From Hygrocybe punicea (lineage: Eukaryota; Basidiomycota; Agaricomycetes; Agaricales; Hygrophoraceae), in NCBI GenBank assembly GCA_963556145.1, contig OY744469.1:5118767-5182766 (forward strand): a stretch of 64,000 nt of DNA, written 5' to 3'. Every line of letters starts with the position of its first letter. The stretch's first letter is position 1. Positions 12,433 through 24,473 of this stretch are shown one piece after another. The position numbers and the translations under genes were made by a program. The notes beneath the pieces are model-generated. The model saw nothing but the letters and a program-made list of their open reading frames with translations. It had not been told where the DNA came from and ran no database searches.

Positions 12433-12624
12433 TCAACTAATTGCATCAGCTTATCTAGCTATGGCAATCAAGAGTGATCAGCTCAAAAATCTGAATTCTG
12501 GAGTCATACTGACATTGAAATAAGGCAAAGTAAAAAGTAAAAAATTTATTGTGTGACACAATTCTGAGTCCATAGGCTTAGTTTAGATGTCAAAAAATGT
12601 GTCAAGCGCAACTTGAACTTCCTA

Positions 12625-13655
12625 TTGATGAGATCATAAAGCAATGGGTTATTATAAGAATATCTACTATGGAATACACATAAGATATAAAGATGTCAGT
12701 GGGGGGTGGGCAAAACTAGGAGGGAGGAGTGGGAGAGGACAGGGAGAGGGCAGGAGGTGGTGCAGCCATGCAGGAGGGTGGGGGTCACAGTAGGCAGGAG
12801 AGGCTGGGAAAGGGCAGGAGGGGGAGGGAGGGGGAAGGGGAAGGGGGGAGGGAGGAGGATGTGGGAGAGGGAAGGAGGCAGTGGAAGAGGAAAGGAGAGG
12901 GTCAGAGTGCAAGGGTGGAGGGAAGTTGATGGCGCTAGAGGGTGGTGTTAGAAAGGTGATCTAGCAGAAGAATTGGTTAGTAACTGATAGTAAAATAAGT
13001 TACTTACCTGCCCATGTATGCACAGCCTGCTAGTCATTGACAATGATTTTGGTGCTGGAAACAATGTTGAATTTGGAAGTTGTCAGGTTCCAGAAAGTTC
13101 GAGGTGCAATCTGGCGACTTCCGAGTTGTTTTCCTTCCTCGATGTTTTCAACATTGAGCAGACACCCTTGTCATTGCCATTGCTTGGGGAGTGGTTGCAC
13201 AGTGTCCATTTCCAGTGACTAGGTGAGGAAAATTCAGTTCTTGATATAGCTTGATACCATCTAATTACTCTGCTAGATTGTTGACACTAGAAAACTGCCC
13301 TCCAGTGCTGTCAACCACCCCCAGGGCCCCATCCCTCTCCATCCCTCCTTTGCTCTCTCCATCCCTCCTGCATTCTCTCCCACCCTCCTGCATTCTCTCC
13401 CACCCTCCTGCATTCTCTCCCACCCTCCTGCATTCTCTCCCACCCCCTCCTTCCCTCCCCACCCTGACCCTGCCAAACCCTCTTCTTTCCTCCCCTGCCC
13501 TTTCCCAGGCTTTTCCAGCCTTCCACCTTCCCCCACCCTCCTGCACTGCCTCCTGCCCTCTCCTACCTGACTGGTTTTGCCCACCCTCACTACTCTATGA
13601 CATCTTATAGCCTATGTGTATTCCATAGATTTATATTCTTATAATAATCTTTATG
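12625..13655. repeat. Large foldback (inverted) repeat with purine/pyrimidine-rich arms
   Basis: The left arm (about 12,625-12,975) and right arm (about 13,265-13,655) are reverse complements with mismatches. Both carry TTGATGAG, TTATTATAAGAATAT, TATGGAATACACATA and GGGTGGGCAAAAC in matching order. The arm interior is a minisatellite-like tract, GGGAGAGGGCAGGAGG-rich on the left and its complement on the right (CCTCCTGCATTCTCTCCCA units at about 13,366-13,445). The loop is about 290 bp. It could be a foldback transposon or an inverted duplication. Confidence 0.75.
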
Positions 13656-14897
13656 ACCTCATCAATAAGATATAACTCTCAAAAATGAACTCCAAACTGT
13701 GAGCACCATTAAGTGACCCGACAGCTTTTGGCTTTCCCCATCTTGTCAAATATTCTCACAATTTTACCTAATTTTATTAGCCTAAAAAGGCGATTTAAAA
13801 AAAAACCATCAGCTATAGTCATGGCAACACTAATCCAGTGGGTCCACTGGGAGGCTGTGCCACTGTTTTTCAAAGTCCCATGACAAGGTATCCCATGCAA
13901 GATTGCCAGATATGGATTTGATGTCAGGTGATAGCCACATACAGCTGTTATGACCTCAAGACCCAAATCAATTTAGTTTTTGCAGAGTCACAATTGCCAC
14001 AACCTTTTGACTTGATATCAACTCAAGCTCAACTCAAGGTCCACTAAGTAGCAGACCGTTCACATACATATCATCTTGTCCTCAGGCTGATGACAGACAT
14101 TGTGGTCCTTCTATATGCAGCCAGTAGAATGTCAAACCAATTACCATTATGCAAATATTATTATAGTACATGGTAAACTACTAAATGGGAAAGGGGAAAA
14201 TGAAAAATGCTCTCTGCCAAAAATCAGAGTCTGCAATCCTTCTCTCAACTTTCAACATCAGCATTTGGATTCTCCATCATCATCATTGTCAGTGTTCTTC
14301 CCCATTGTTGTCCTGTTGTCATTCATGTGGATAACATGGTTTTTTTAACAAAAAGACTATATAAGAGAATATACATCCTTGTTGTCTCCTAACCATCCAT
14401 CATGGTCACATAGTATGTCATTGCCATGTGGTTGAAGGTGGGAGATGAACCATGTCAAATAAAGACAAAGAAGGGACTTAAAGAAAATTGTGCTGGGCAA
14501 GCTTATTAAGCAGCTTACCTGTGTGGCATGAAGTTGATATCTTTCTCTGGATATTTTGTGGGTATTTTGCCAGATCTCAGCAGGATGTTTATTCAAGACT
14601 TTTTGTCCTGGTCTTTAGGAAAGATCGAGCCAGGCCTCTCAAGGTACTAATTTCTAAGCTCTGCCAACATCAACAAACAAATGTCAAACTGACATTTTCC
14701 TGAGTTGGCAGTGTACTAGTGGTACTAGTCATGCCAGTCACTGGTCACTGGCACAGTACTAGCACTAGTAGTAGTAGTCATAATTGAAGTCCTCACTGCC
14801 ATATGATTGAACACTGTAAAAGAGTATTCATCACTGCCTCTTTATCTATTCACATTGGCAAGGGCTGGGGGTTGCAGGATTGAAATCCCAAACTGGG

Positions 14898-15045
14898 GTT
14901 ACTGTACTAATTTGTTCAATTCGCCGGTCACGTGTCACATGGATTTTTTTTGACACCAGATTTAATTTTTTTCTCAATTTTTCCGATTTATTGGGAGTTT
15001 TCACACAGTCACATGCCAGCGAATTGAATGAATTAGTACAGTACC
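14898..15045. mobile_element. MITE-like element with about 40-bp terminal inverted repeats
   Basis: The outer ends TACTGTACTAA and TTAGTACAGTA are exact complements, and similarity continues inward through TTCAATTCGCCGG and its partner for about 40 bp. Total length is about 148 bp with a T-rich centre and no coding potential. No certain target-site duplication was found. Confidence 0.7.
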
Positions 15046-16275
15046 TAGTTAGTCTGGCCATGAGGCTGGCTAAATTCTTTTTGGACCCCTCTGCATAGCC
15101 ACCACATTTTTGTTCCATCATGGTGGAAATATCACAACTGTGACTGTGACCAGGACCATGACCACAACCACAATGGACACCGTTGGAAATTTCCAAATTG
15201 GATTTAGACTACATTATAAGGATAGAGTCAGTCTTATGACTACATTGCATTATATTCCTGAGACCAGCACATCATAATACTGTCATAACACAAGAGATGT
15301 CAAGTAGAACAACCTATCTAGCCATTCAACCCTGTTGAAAAAAAGTTTTTTATCCAAGGACCAAGTTGTTATTTTTCTCACAAATTCAGAAATCAATGAA
15401 TTTAAGGCAATGTGACATCAGATCATCTCAATGAAAACTGAGAAGCTGACTTTCTCAAGTTTCTAGACAGTAGCGGGTAACCCGAGGGTTGGAACTTGTG
15501 TACCTGTGACAAAACCTGTACCCTGAGGGCAGGTATGGGTATTTGAAGTACTAGCTACCACTAAAGTAGGCAATACAAACAAACAACTTGAAAGAGGGGG
15601 TGAATCAGAATCTGGGAGAGGGACCATCCATGACTGGGCCTGTCAGATTAGGTGACTGGGCCTTCTCCAGCAGAAACTGGGCTCATTCTACAGAAGGAGT
15701 CATACTGAGTCATAGAAAGGTATATCAAATGGAGACTGCCAATGATGCCCCTCCCACTGGCATATGCCAAGCTGCAGCTGCTGACCTAGTGGGAGCAGTT
15801 TACAGTGGTGGAGTTGAAGTTGAAGCCCACACTCTCACTAGGCGCAAAAAGGCCTTTGGGGGTTACACAAATAAATTACCCATACAAAACAAAAGACTAA
15901 ATTTAGGACTTGTAAAATATATATCTAAATACATTACTGAAGTTCATATTTCTCCACACCTTTTGAGAATTAGAAATAACTATCAAAAGGTCATATGTAG
16001 ATCCAAAAAATTCCAAATTTTTCATATCTTGTGAAGAATCTGGAATCATATAGCAAATATCAATTTCTCAAATACTCTCATTTGGCATTTGGTATCATAT
16101 TGAAGAATCTCCTAATCTGAATTTCTAAGCTTTTCAAAAATCTACTCCATTTGATTCTTTCAAGTCTCTCAAAGTCAATAAAATGTTTGAAATTTGAATT
16201 TGAATTCAGGAAACTCGAAAGGCAATCACACATTTAGTATTTGTAGAGTCCCAAATACATTAACCAGTAGTTGTC

Positions 16276-16312
16276 CAGTACTTGACTAGTACTTGACTAG
16301 TACTTGACTGGT
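16276..16312. repeat. Short tandem repeat, 11-bp unit, about three copies
   Basis: Three adjacent copies of TAGTACTTGAC with one variant, just before the composition change at 16,340. Confidence 0.8.
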
Positions 16313-16779
16313 ACTGGCCCAGGACTTGACCAGGGACAAAACAAATCCCGAGTAATCCATCATAATGACATGATCGCTCAAACTGCTGTCAGTCCCTCGA
16401 GCTACGTTATCCGCTGGATCGAGTACACACAGGACGAAGGCGAAGTGAGACTACTTTGGCGTGCATGACAAGGATGGCGAGTTAACGAAAAAAAGAACCC
16501 AGCCAACGACCATCACCTCGACGCATACGAGACAACCTTGGCACAATGCGCATCGAGCTTCTCAACAAGCTCGCTCTATATTCTCTAACACATACTATTA
16601 GAAGCACGTTCGTCGATTTCTGCAAGAATCATTCCGGTGCCTGCATCTATCAAGAACAAGAAAACTGGTTGGACCAAATCTCTCGAATCCAATAAATCTC
16701 TGCCGAGTATGTCCCCTGCGGATCCTGCGACCCTGAGCGCGTATATTCAGAGGCTTCATCCTGGGCCAACAATGGACTA

Positions 16780-18771
16780 TATGCCGATCAGCTGCTGCTC
16801 CGCATGTACGGTGCACAGAGCGGCACTCCGCAGCTGGATAACCAGGATGTGGTGTACCTGGACGATGCGTGGATACAGGAGCATGTGGCGTGTGTGTCAC
16901 AGGAGTGCATACTGTTTGATATGAGTGTGCGTGGGGGTGGGAGGCCGTCAAAAGATGTGACGCATGAAGAGGTTGTGGAGGCGTGTAGGGCGGCGTTGAT
17001 GCATGATTTTGTTAGGGACCTTCCGGAAGGTTACCTCACTCGGTTGGGTAATGGTGGCGATAGCCTGTCTGGTGGACAGATGCAGCACTTGGCTATCGCT
17101 CGTGCTAAATTGCCCGATCCTACTGTTCTTATTCTAGGTGAGTTTTTTTTTTTCCTTTTCTTTTCTCATCAATTTTGCTCGAGACTTTTTATTGGTTAGA
17201 TGAAGCGACGTCTGCGCTGGACGCAACGTTGCGTGTGCTGGTCTTTGAGGCTATCAAACGCTGGCAAGCCAACAAGACCACTATCGTTTTCACGCATGAC
17301 CTTTCACAGCACGACTCACGACTTTGTCTACGTCCTCAAGATCAGGAGCGTCGTGGATGGTGCGTTTCGGGCGATGATGCTGGCGCAGGCGACCACTCCG
17401 GGGCGACTGACATACCCACCATCAATGCGTTTGGCGGGATCGCCTTGAGCATCGCAGCGCTGGACGGGGTCTTTTTGGGGGTCAAACACTTTGTGTTGGA
17501 GACGGCTGCTATGAGCTGGGTGACGCATATCCGGAAGGTGTGTTACCAGCGCGTGCTGGCGCAGGATAAGCGGTGGTTCGACAAGAGCGAGAACAGCGCT
17601 ATGCGTCCAGTGCAGGTGCTCGTGACGGACGGGGACGACGCTGGGTACTTGATTGCGGTTGTGCTGGGGCAGTGTTGCGTTGTGGGTGCGATGTTGGACG
17701 TGCTGCTTTGGGCACTTGTGAAGGGGTGGCAGTTGACGTTGGTTGCATTTGCGTTTGTGGTGTTTGCTGCTGTGATGGCGTTCCAGACGAGGTTGGTGGC
17801 GAGGTGTGAGTTGAGGAGGGGAACATGGGTAGGTCCTGCATTGTTGTTGTTAATGAAGGCGCTTTCTGATATTCGGGCTATTCGTTCCATGGCTTTTGAA
17901 AGCGTTTTTCGGAGTCAGTTTAATTTGGCTGCTAAGCGGGCATTGGCGATGGGTGTACGAGGAGCCTTGGTTGAAGGGTCGACGCATGGTGTTGCGAGCG
18001 CTTTGATCTATGTTGCGGAAGCGATGTTGTTTTACGTTGGCGCGACGCATGTTGCCCGGGGCACGTATACTTATCTGCAGACGGTGGAGGTGTTGAATTT
18101 GGAGGTGTTCACTGTTACTATTGGGTCCCAGTTGTTGTCTTGCGGTATGTCTTTTTCCCCCCTGCTCTTTTTTTTTCCGAACCCGTTTTTGATTTTTTTT
18201 TGGTCAAGCTCAAAGATTGCTAAATCGGTTCAAGCCATGCGGGATTTCAACGGTTTTTTGATGCTCTCTGGAGACTGATGAATCCAAGAGGACTCTTCGA
18301 CCTCCACCGACTGGCGCTGTCACTTTCAGTGAAGTCTCCTCGTATCCCGAGTGGCCTGATGCCCCCGTTTTGAAGAACCTCTCCATGCACATGGCCGAGG
18401 GCAAATGTGTTGCTATCGTGGGTTCGTCTGAGTCTGCAAAATCCACTGTGGCGGCGTTGTTGCAGCGATTGTATGAGCCAGACTCGGGTGGCATCTTCAT
18501 TGGACAATCAGAGCTCCGTCCGACGCAGGTGGATCGTCTGCGAGAACATGTGGCGGTTGTCAGCCAGCACCCGAATCTATTCGATGCGAGCATCTCGGAA
18601 GGCATCGCCTATGGGAGCAAGGGTCTCTCCGAGCAGGATATCCGCTGGGCTGCCAAGGCTGTGAATGTTGATGAGTTTATCGAGGCTCTGCCGGAGGGAT
18701 ACGATATGAAGGTCGGGGAGAATGCGTCGCTGATATCGGGTGGAGAGGCCCAGCGGATGCAGATTGCGTGA
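16780..18771 (+). pseudogene. Broken Ste6-like ABC transporter (peptide/pheromone exporter type)
   Basis: Full exporters of this class have two membrane and two nucleotide-binding domains; here the first membrane domain and first Walker A are missing. What remains, in order: Q-loop region (EHVACVSQECILFD), signature LSGGQMQHLAIARA and, across an intron at about 17,140-17,200, Walker B ILDEATSALD of NBD1. Then comes the second membrane domain (ETAAMSWVTHIRKVCYQRVL and hydrophobic segments to about 18,140). NBD2 starts near 18,310 with a Walker A GSSESAKST that lacks the usual glycines, then LISGGEAQRMQIA. The frame breaks near 18,277 (a 2-nt loss would explain it), and NBD2 stops at 18,769 where CGA (Arg) has become TGA. 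Walker B of NBD2 is not recognisable. A dead gene. Confidence 0.85.
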
Positions 18772-20029
18772 GCGCTGGCGATATCCGCGACCATATCAGC
18801 GTTCCTATGGGAGCATTATATCTATCCCAGATCATGAATTACATTGACCGGCAGTACAGCGACCGGACGGCGGACGCCTAGTGGCACGTTGAAAAGGGGC
18901 AGCACACCCCTCCAGCGCCATTGGGAATTGAGGAAAGTCAACGTCAACCAAGCTCCAAAGCCTGAACTACCGATGAATGTATATTCCCCTGAACTCGTGC
19001 AGGAAGTTTTCACATCACTCAGTGCGAAAGAAGTGATGATGCTGCCCAACGTTGGTGGATCAATTCAGACTTTTCGTTCAATTATGCTAAAACACTTGAC
19101 AGATACCAGACTATTGCCTTCTGACAACCCTCGTCAAACGATGCTTCATTTTGTATGTACATGCGGTACCAGGCACACTCTTGTTAATTGAAAACTCACA
19201 GGAAATGGTGTTTATTTGGCCCAATCTACGAGATCATCATCTGTCCTCTACAATTAGGATAGCAAATCCAGTAGCACCAGTAGGGTGGCTTACTCCATGT
19301 ATTGCCCGCCACTTGACATTCCCCTAGATCAAGATATTGATGTTGACGAGCTCTCCTGTTGACGAACAGATCTCCACTGCCAAACGACCAAGGGAATATT
19401 AATATTATGAATTACCCGACATCGTGTACCGTTCGATTACCCGAATGGTTTTCCCTGTGCCCCTGTAGTTGTCCAGGTCCGCAAGACAACAGAGATGGTG
19501 AGCAGTTTCATCTTCCACACTAGTCCCCAAAAAAGTGGACGACCAGAGATGACGCGATTCCCATGGTCAAGCGGGATGCTTGAGTCGTGGAGGATTCAGC
19601 TTAAACTTTTAGCAGTTCTCGATGATTGAAATCCAGATGTCTATTTGAAACTATGTACTCCGTTGACTCGTACCACCGATCCCTCATACCTCGCAGTCAA
19701 CATCGCCATCCGCTACTAAGGAAATTGGTAGTGGGGGGTGTATTAGAAGCTGGAGCAGGAGCATGTGCAATCATTCCGATCAAGGTGGTTTACATTTGTC
19801 TGGTAGCATCGAAGACAAGAATGGGGATTGGATATGGTCGGTAGCGATGCAGAACTTGACTCCTCTCTGTCCAACAAGGCCTGAGCAGTTCATGAGATGA
19901 CATTGCTAGCAGTGTCGTCATTCCTAGACCTTCCAGACACACTTCGTCGTTGCGGATGGGGTGTTCACATCACAATTTGGAGAGATCTGCTTGTGCCATA
20001 ATTGCTATCATTCTACACATGACACCTAT
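18772..20029. other. Gene-free stretch with repeat copy
   Basis: An open frame of 115 codons at 18,844-19,191 shows no recognised family. From 19,441 it carries one copy of an inverted repeat pair shared with 22,496-22,742. The remainder shows nothing I can support. Confidence 0.4.
19441..19651 (+). repeat. Dispersed repeat copy, inverted relative to 22,496-22,742
   Basis: Shared blocks in order include CCGAATGGTTTTCCCTGTG, GGTCCGCAAGA, GTGGGATGCTTGAGTCGTGGAGG (about 19,580-19,605, with a change) and GTCTATTTGA. This copy is shorter and has more stops than the other, so it is a decayed gene or transposon fragment. Confidence 0.7.
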
Positions 20030-21842
20030 TCATAAGTAATCGTAATAACCGCCTCTGTCATCCAGCTCAGGCTCATCTACTGGCACCACATGATGGGTAA
20101 TAGCGTCAAACGATGACCAATGAAGGTTATTTTGTGTTCTTGCAAGGTCCAAAATGAATGGTTGGATGGAAGAACACAACAAGTAGATAAGGATCCCAAA
20201 GGATAGCTGATAGACAAGAAATCGAGAGCAGAAAGAAGTGGACTGAGTAGAATTCTTGGTATTATCAAGGCGATGAACCTATCGCAGGAGGAAAGACGTG
20301 AACAGTGTCAGGATATATACCAAGGCACAGATACGTACGTAATTGCACCAGACGACAATTCTCGTGTCTGATCCTTTTCCAACGAATGCTCCAACAATGT
20401 AGTCAACCTTTCGGTTGGGAATGCTCACAGCCTGTAGCAAAGCAGAAGGTAACCCCGTCGATATTCCAAGCAAAATCACCAGCCAACTTACGTCAACAGC
20501 CCCAACTAAGCTATTTGATGCTTTGGGATAGAATGTAAGCCGTTGAGAAAGAAGAGAGGAGGAAAATCGTACAGGGATTCTGAAGAGTGGCAATGACGGT
20601 AGTATTGTGTGCATCCAGAACAAGAATTCTCCCATCCCCCGTGGGTGAAATTAAGTGAGTCCCTGACTTGAACTGTGCAAGGCCTTGACTTGCGCGTGTG
20701 TTAGTGTCATACCGTGCAGCGTGCGTCCAGGTGAGATCTGGAAGGCTGTACACATCGAGGCTGCTCTGCAAGTTGAATACGGCCAGCTGTTTACTGCGCG
20801 CCAACACCAAAGCATTACCTCTATTCACGCATAAGCTGTCAGTGTAACAAGGTAGCGGTAATCAATTGATCTGACATGAAGTGGCAGCCAAGGCTGTCGC
20901 CGTTGGCAGGGTCGGGACCTTCTTCTTGACTCAAAACCTTTCTAATTAGTAGTTTCCAGGGTTGAATCGAAAAATGTTTCCTAACAAGGACGCGAATTAC
21001 GATCGAAGTAGTCATAGCGACGTACACAGACTTACACGATCGCTTTCTCAAGGTATGTGATGATAAGCTCGGTGCCATCATTCGTGAACCCAACGAAACA
21101 CGGCACAGAATATTCAGATGTTTGGTCTCCCACCGGGTGTTGATGAAGCTCGCCTGAAGATGAATCAGCGTGAACCATGCATCACCTGCCCGAAATCTTA
21201 CCATTTGGATTGACGTTCCATAACCTGATGCCATGTTTCCCCTCACCCACAGATGCAAGACAGCGTGTAACTGGGCAAAAATCCATAGATTCAACAGGAA
21301 TTTGCAAGATGCCGTCCCCGTGAGCTTCAACATCGCAAACATGAGAAATTCGTCTCTGTTGAAGAAGTTGAGCATATACAACAAGAGTTTCGAGAGGCCA
21401 GACCCACCGTTTCGTTGTGAACGGAATAAACAACAATCTTGCCTTGCGTCGTACCCAAGGCAATAATGTTATCGGCGATCCAGCAGAGTTCGGATATGCC
21501 GCCATGTTCGTTAAGGAGACGCGGGGATTGCTGGGGAAAAATGGAAGAAGACAACAGATCAAAAAGCAGGAGACAACCGGATTCATCTGAACATGCAGTG
21601 AGTCGCAATACACAATACACAATCAGACAGATAGCATACCTGCCGCAGCTAGCAAATCACCAGATGGCTGTATCTTCAGAGACGTTACAGTGTTTTGGTG
21701 ATTGGTTCGTAGAACCTTGTGGAGTACAAAGCTGGGATGGTTATCCTGATTGAATGTGACCGGAACGTGAGTGGCCGGGGCTATGGAGAACAATCCTCAC
21801 CGTCGTTCCTCTACGGAGTTTTCTCAATAAAAATTGTCTCAT
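20030..21842 (-). CDS. WD40-repeat protein with hydrophobic C-terminal segment
   Basis: Ten exons join in frame to 440 aa: 21801-21842, 21640-21745, 21408-21586, 21202-21355, 21036-21153, 20876-20980, 20573-20835, 20492-20505, 20339-20431 and 20030-20278. The start MRQFLLRKLRRGTT is followed by beta-propeller-like strands such as NTVTSLKIQPSGDLLAA, DESGCLLLFDLL, KHGIRLWNVNPNG and GKGSDTRIVVWC. Exon 8 is only 14 nt. One intron is just 40 nt, so that junction is less certain. The last exon adds a hydrophobic run (FLVYQLSFGILIYLLC) that could be a membrane anchor. Its frame stays open for 83 codons to a stop, which supports the model. WD40 propellers usually scaffold protein complexes; no specific role can be given. 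Confidence 0.75.
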
Positions 21843-23209
21843 CGCGAATTCGGGTTCTGTGTTTGCAGCTTGGAAGCGAAGATGTTATGTGTCGAGATCA
21901 AGATCATTTTGTCCCCACTTGCTTTGTTATAATAAATCTTGCTTTGTTCGGGATCTGTATCCGAGCAAATCGCTCTGGCACAGACTTGATAGCCATGAGG
22001 CGGTGTCTGCCATCGACGATGGAACAAAGAAGAGGTCCGAGGCTTTGGCGCCTTGAGGATCAATATCCTTCCCTGTATTCGACATGCGGATCTGGATCCG
22101 GATGCGCAAGCGAAATCTGCGCGCTGAAAGCTGACCAAGGCCGTAATTTATGTGAGCTATGATGGATGTACAATGACAATGTACAATTAGGATTTTGGAT
22201 AGGTCGCATTACTCAAAAAAGTAGCTATCATATCCCGGGACGGCCAATCGTTCTCATATCTTGTTAGGATGGGAAATTTCTCTCTAGCCTGATCACCAAG
22301 TTACGTCGAAACGTCCAACTAAGGAATCTCGGCTCACTCACTTCAATTTTTATTTTGTCAATGGTTGACGGTGGTTGTTTTGAAATAGGAGAACCACGTA
22401 TTAGGGATCGGTTGTCAACGTAGTAGCGAATTCGAGCTTGGATAAATTTCTGTTATCGTGAAGTTGATGGCGGCTTCCGAAACCTGGGTACATCACCTGT
22501 AGACTCAAATAGACGTCTGGATTCCAATCGTTGAGAACTGCTTTTAAGCTGTAGCCTCCACGACTCAAGCATCCCACTTGCCCACGGGGCTTGGGAATGA
22601 TTTTTCTAATCACGTCATCTCTGTGGTCGTCTATTTTTCGGGCACCAGTAGAAAGATGATCTCGCGATTTAGACCAACCACTCACCATCACTGTTATCTT
22701 GCGGACCTGTGCAACTAAAGGACACAGGGAAAACCATTCGGGTAATGACTGGGGTGCGATCCAGGCTCATAGGATATACAGTTCTCAGGGAGTGCATTCG
22801 AGCGAGATTCATTTACAGTCCGTCGAAATTGGACTAGTTTGTGCGGGATTTAGACCGAGATGTGACAATAGGTAATGCAAGAACTCACCCTGAAAATACA
22901 GGTTGAAAGAAACAAAGGTTCAAGTCAGTGGCGCTGTGGATTTATTATGGTGCGGCTCTGCCAGTGGCACTCACCAGTACTCATATTCTTCCGTTGTTGC
23001 ATAATGCCGAGAATCCCGCTTCTCAGAAGACACAGTCGAGGGACGGCCTTGCACCAGAGGGTCGCGAAGTCAATCCAGTTACATTACCCCCAGCCAAGCG
23101 CGCATGGTCCCCACGTTCAATCTTTGGGCTGGAACCGCCATAGCTGACTTTACCGTTGCTAGAACTATTGCCAACAAACTGCCCAGACCAAGGTCAAACA
23201 CAGAGTAAC
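21843..23209. other. Gene-free stretch with dispersed repeat
   Basis: It holds the WD40 promoter side and the second copy of the inverted repeat pair (22,496-22,742). Short frames at 22,875-23,147 show no family and lie just upstream of a small gene. Nothing else is supported. Confidence 0.4.
22496..22742 (-). repeat. Dispersed repeat copy with residual coding potential
   Basis: This is the better-preserved partner of 19,441-19,651. On the minus strand it reads VSGWSKSRDHLSTGARKIDD and KPRGQVGCLSRGGYSLKAVL without stops, so it is probably part of a gene or transposon that has been copied. I do not recognise the protein. Confidence 0.6.
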
Positions 23210-23703
23210 ATGAAAAGTGCGGAGAATCCATTTCCGCTCGTTCCCTCCCATGCAGGTTCTTCTCAGAACCCAGAGCAGACGGGTATCAGAAAACCAGGGG
23301 AATCTGGAAGCGCGTCCTCTATCCGACTCCAGTCCTGGCTTGATTGGCGTCCTGAAGATTATGCAGCCATCCGGGTTCGTCCCACTTTCTTACCCTTCAT
23401 TGAGTGGCTAATCGTCTTCTGAATCAGACTTACATCAATCAGCTATCCAATGAGCACTTAGATACGGACCTACCTTTCCACAGACAGCCCGATCTAGGTA
23501 AAATCGACGTGGTTTCGACATTGGTAAGATATCACAAGTTGCATTATTGAATTTCTTCTAATCCACCCATGCGAGTCCAGGCCTCCGAGAGATACCCCAT
23601 TTTGCTGTCGTATCACAAGGATTGGCTCCTTCGAGAATTTGTAAGACGGTGCTTGAAAAATACTTCGGCGAAAAGGAGTCGCAAGAGGGCTCGGGGATCG
23701 TAG
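23210..23703 (+). CDS. Small hypothetical protein, 127 aa
   Basis: Three exons, 23210-23374, 23428-23523 and 23581-23703, keep frame to a stop. The protein has a Ser/Pro-rich start, then SWLDWRPEDYAAIRTYINQL at the first splice and ERYPILLSYHKDWLLREFVR, ending in a very basic tail (KNTSAKRSRKRARGS). I think similar short proteins recur in Agaricomycetes but know no function. The basic tail suggests a nuclear location. It lies 0.8 kb upstream of the Tnp2-like transposase, on the same strand, and could belong to the same element. Confidence 0.5.
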
Positions 23704-24473
23704 TAGAACTTTACCTTACTGTAGTTGTAATCGTTTCGTGCAGGGTCTCTTGATACAGGAATCCGCCATCCACCATAGTGCAAATATTGTTATGATGGGA
23801 TCATTTGACCCTACGATATCCTACCACTCTCTATGAAATGATGAAAGGTAAATGTTAAATATGTGCAGGAAGAAGGGTCTTGGGATCGTAGCGCACCGAG
23901 CCAGATGAGATGGGATCCATTAGAGGATGTCGTAGATCGGTTGCGTCACTATTTTCAATACGTGATACAAGGGCGGGCGCTAACGGTGGGAAAAACATCA
24001 ATTTGAAGCTGGTAGCGTGCGGAGGCCGAGAACTAAGAGAATCGATCGATGTAAGCAGGTCGGTGGAAGATTTTGGGAGATTTCGAACGTAGGTGCAAAC
24101 ACCACTCTGCTCTTGGTCAAAGTGCAAAGCTCAGTCCCGGGGGACTTCTTTACCTTAGTAAATTAGCATTCTCTGATCAGCTGAATTTCCAGCCCACCTT
24201 TCCAAAGACACTCCAGTGATGAGCGCTTAATGAGCCCCGAAGCCGTGTGCTGGTCGGATCCACCAGAGTGAACTCATCGCATTCTAATAGCAGCCATCAC
24301 TTGACCTAGATTCAAGAATCTATTTGAAACGTCAACGGAGTCCCTCTATGGAGAGGATATGTGCTTTGTGCGAGGTTTGGCTTTGTACCTGTGCGAGAAA
24401 GGACGGGCTTCGGAGTTTGTATGTGGTCCGAGTCTGTGTCGATCCCCTCAAAGTCACCACAATCGTTCACATC
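23704..24473. other. Upstream region of the Tnp2-like gene
   Basis: No gene seen. A block near 24,305-24,350 (CTATTTGAAACGTC region) resembles part of 19,630-19,670, so it also carries repeat remnants. No CACTA-type terminal repeat could be picked out by eye. Confidence 0.35.

Larger units (their letters stand above)
12181..16340. other. CpG-poor repeat block without genes
   Basis: The block is A/T-rich, has very few CG dinucleotides compared with the DNA on either side, and contains direct repeats, a foldback repeat and a MITE-like element (listed separately). Open frames here are low complexity. The CpG loss is what cytosine methylation followed by C-to-T change would leave; this is inferred from composition only. 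Composition returns to the coding type abruptly at about 16,340. Confidence 0.6.

Noticed and set aside
12706..13610. Gly/Arg/Glu-rich and Pro/Ser-rich frames in the foldback repeat
   Set aside because: Translations of purine- or pyrimidine-only minisatellite; open because stops are rare in such sequence.
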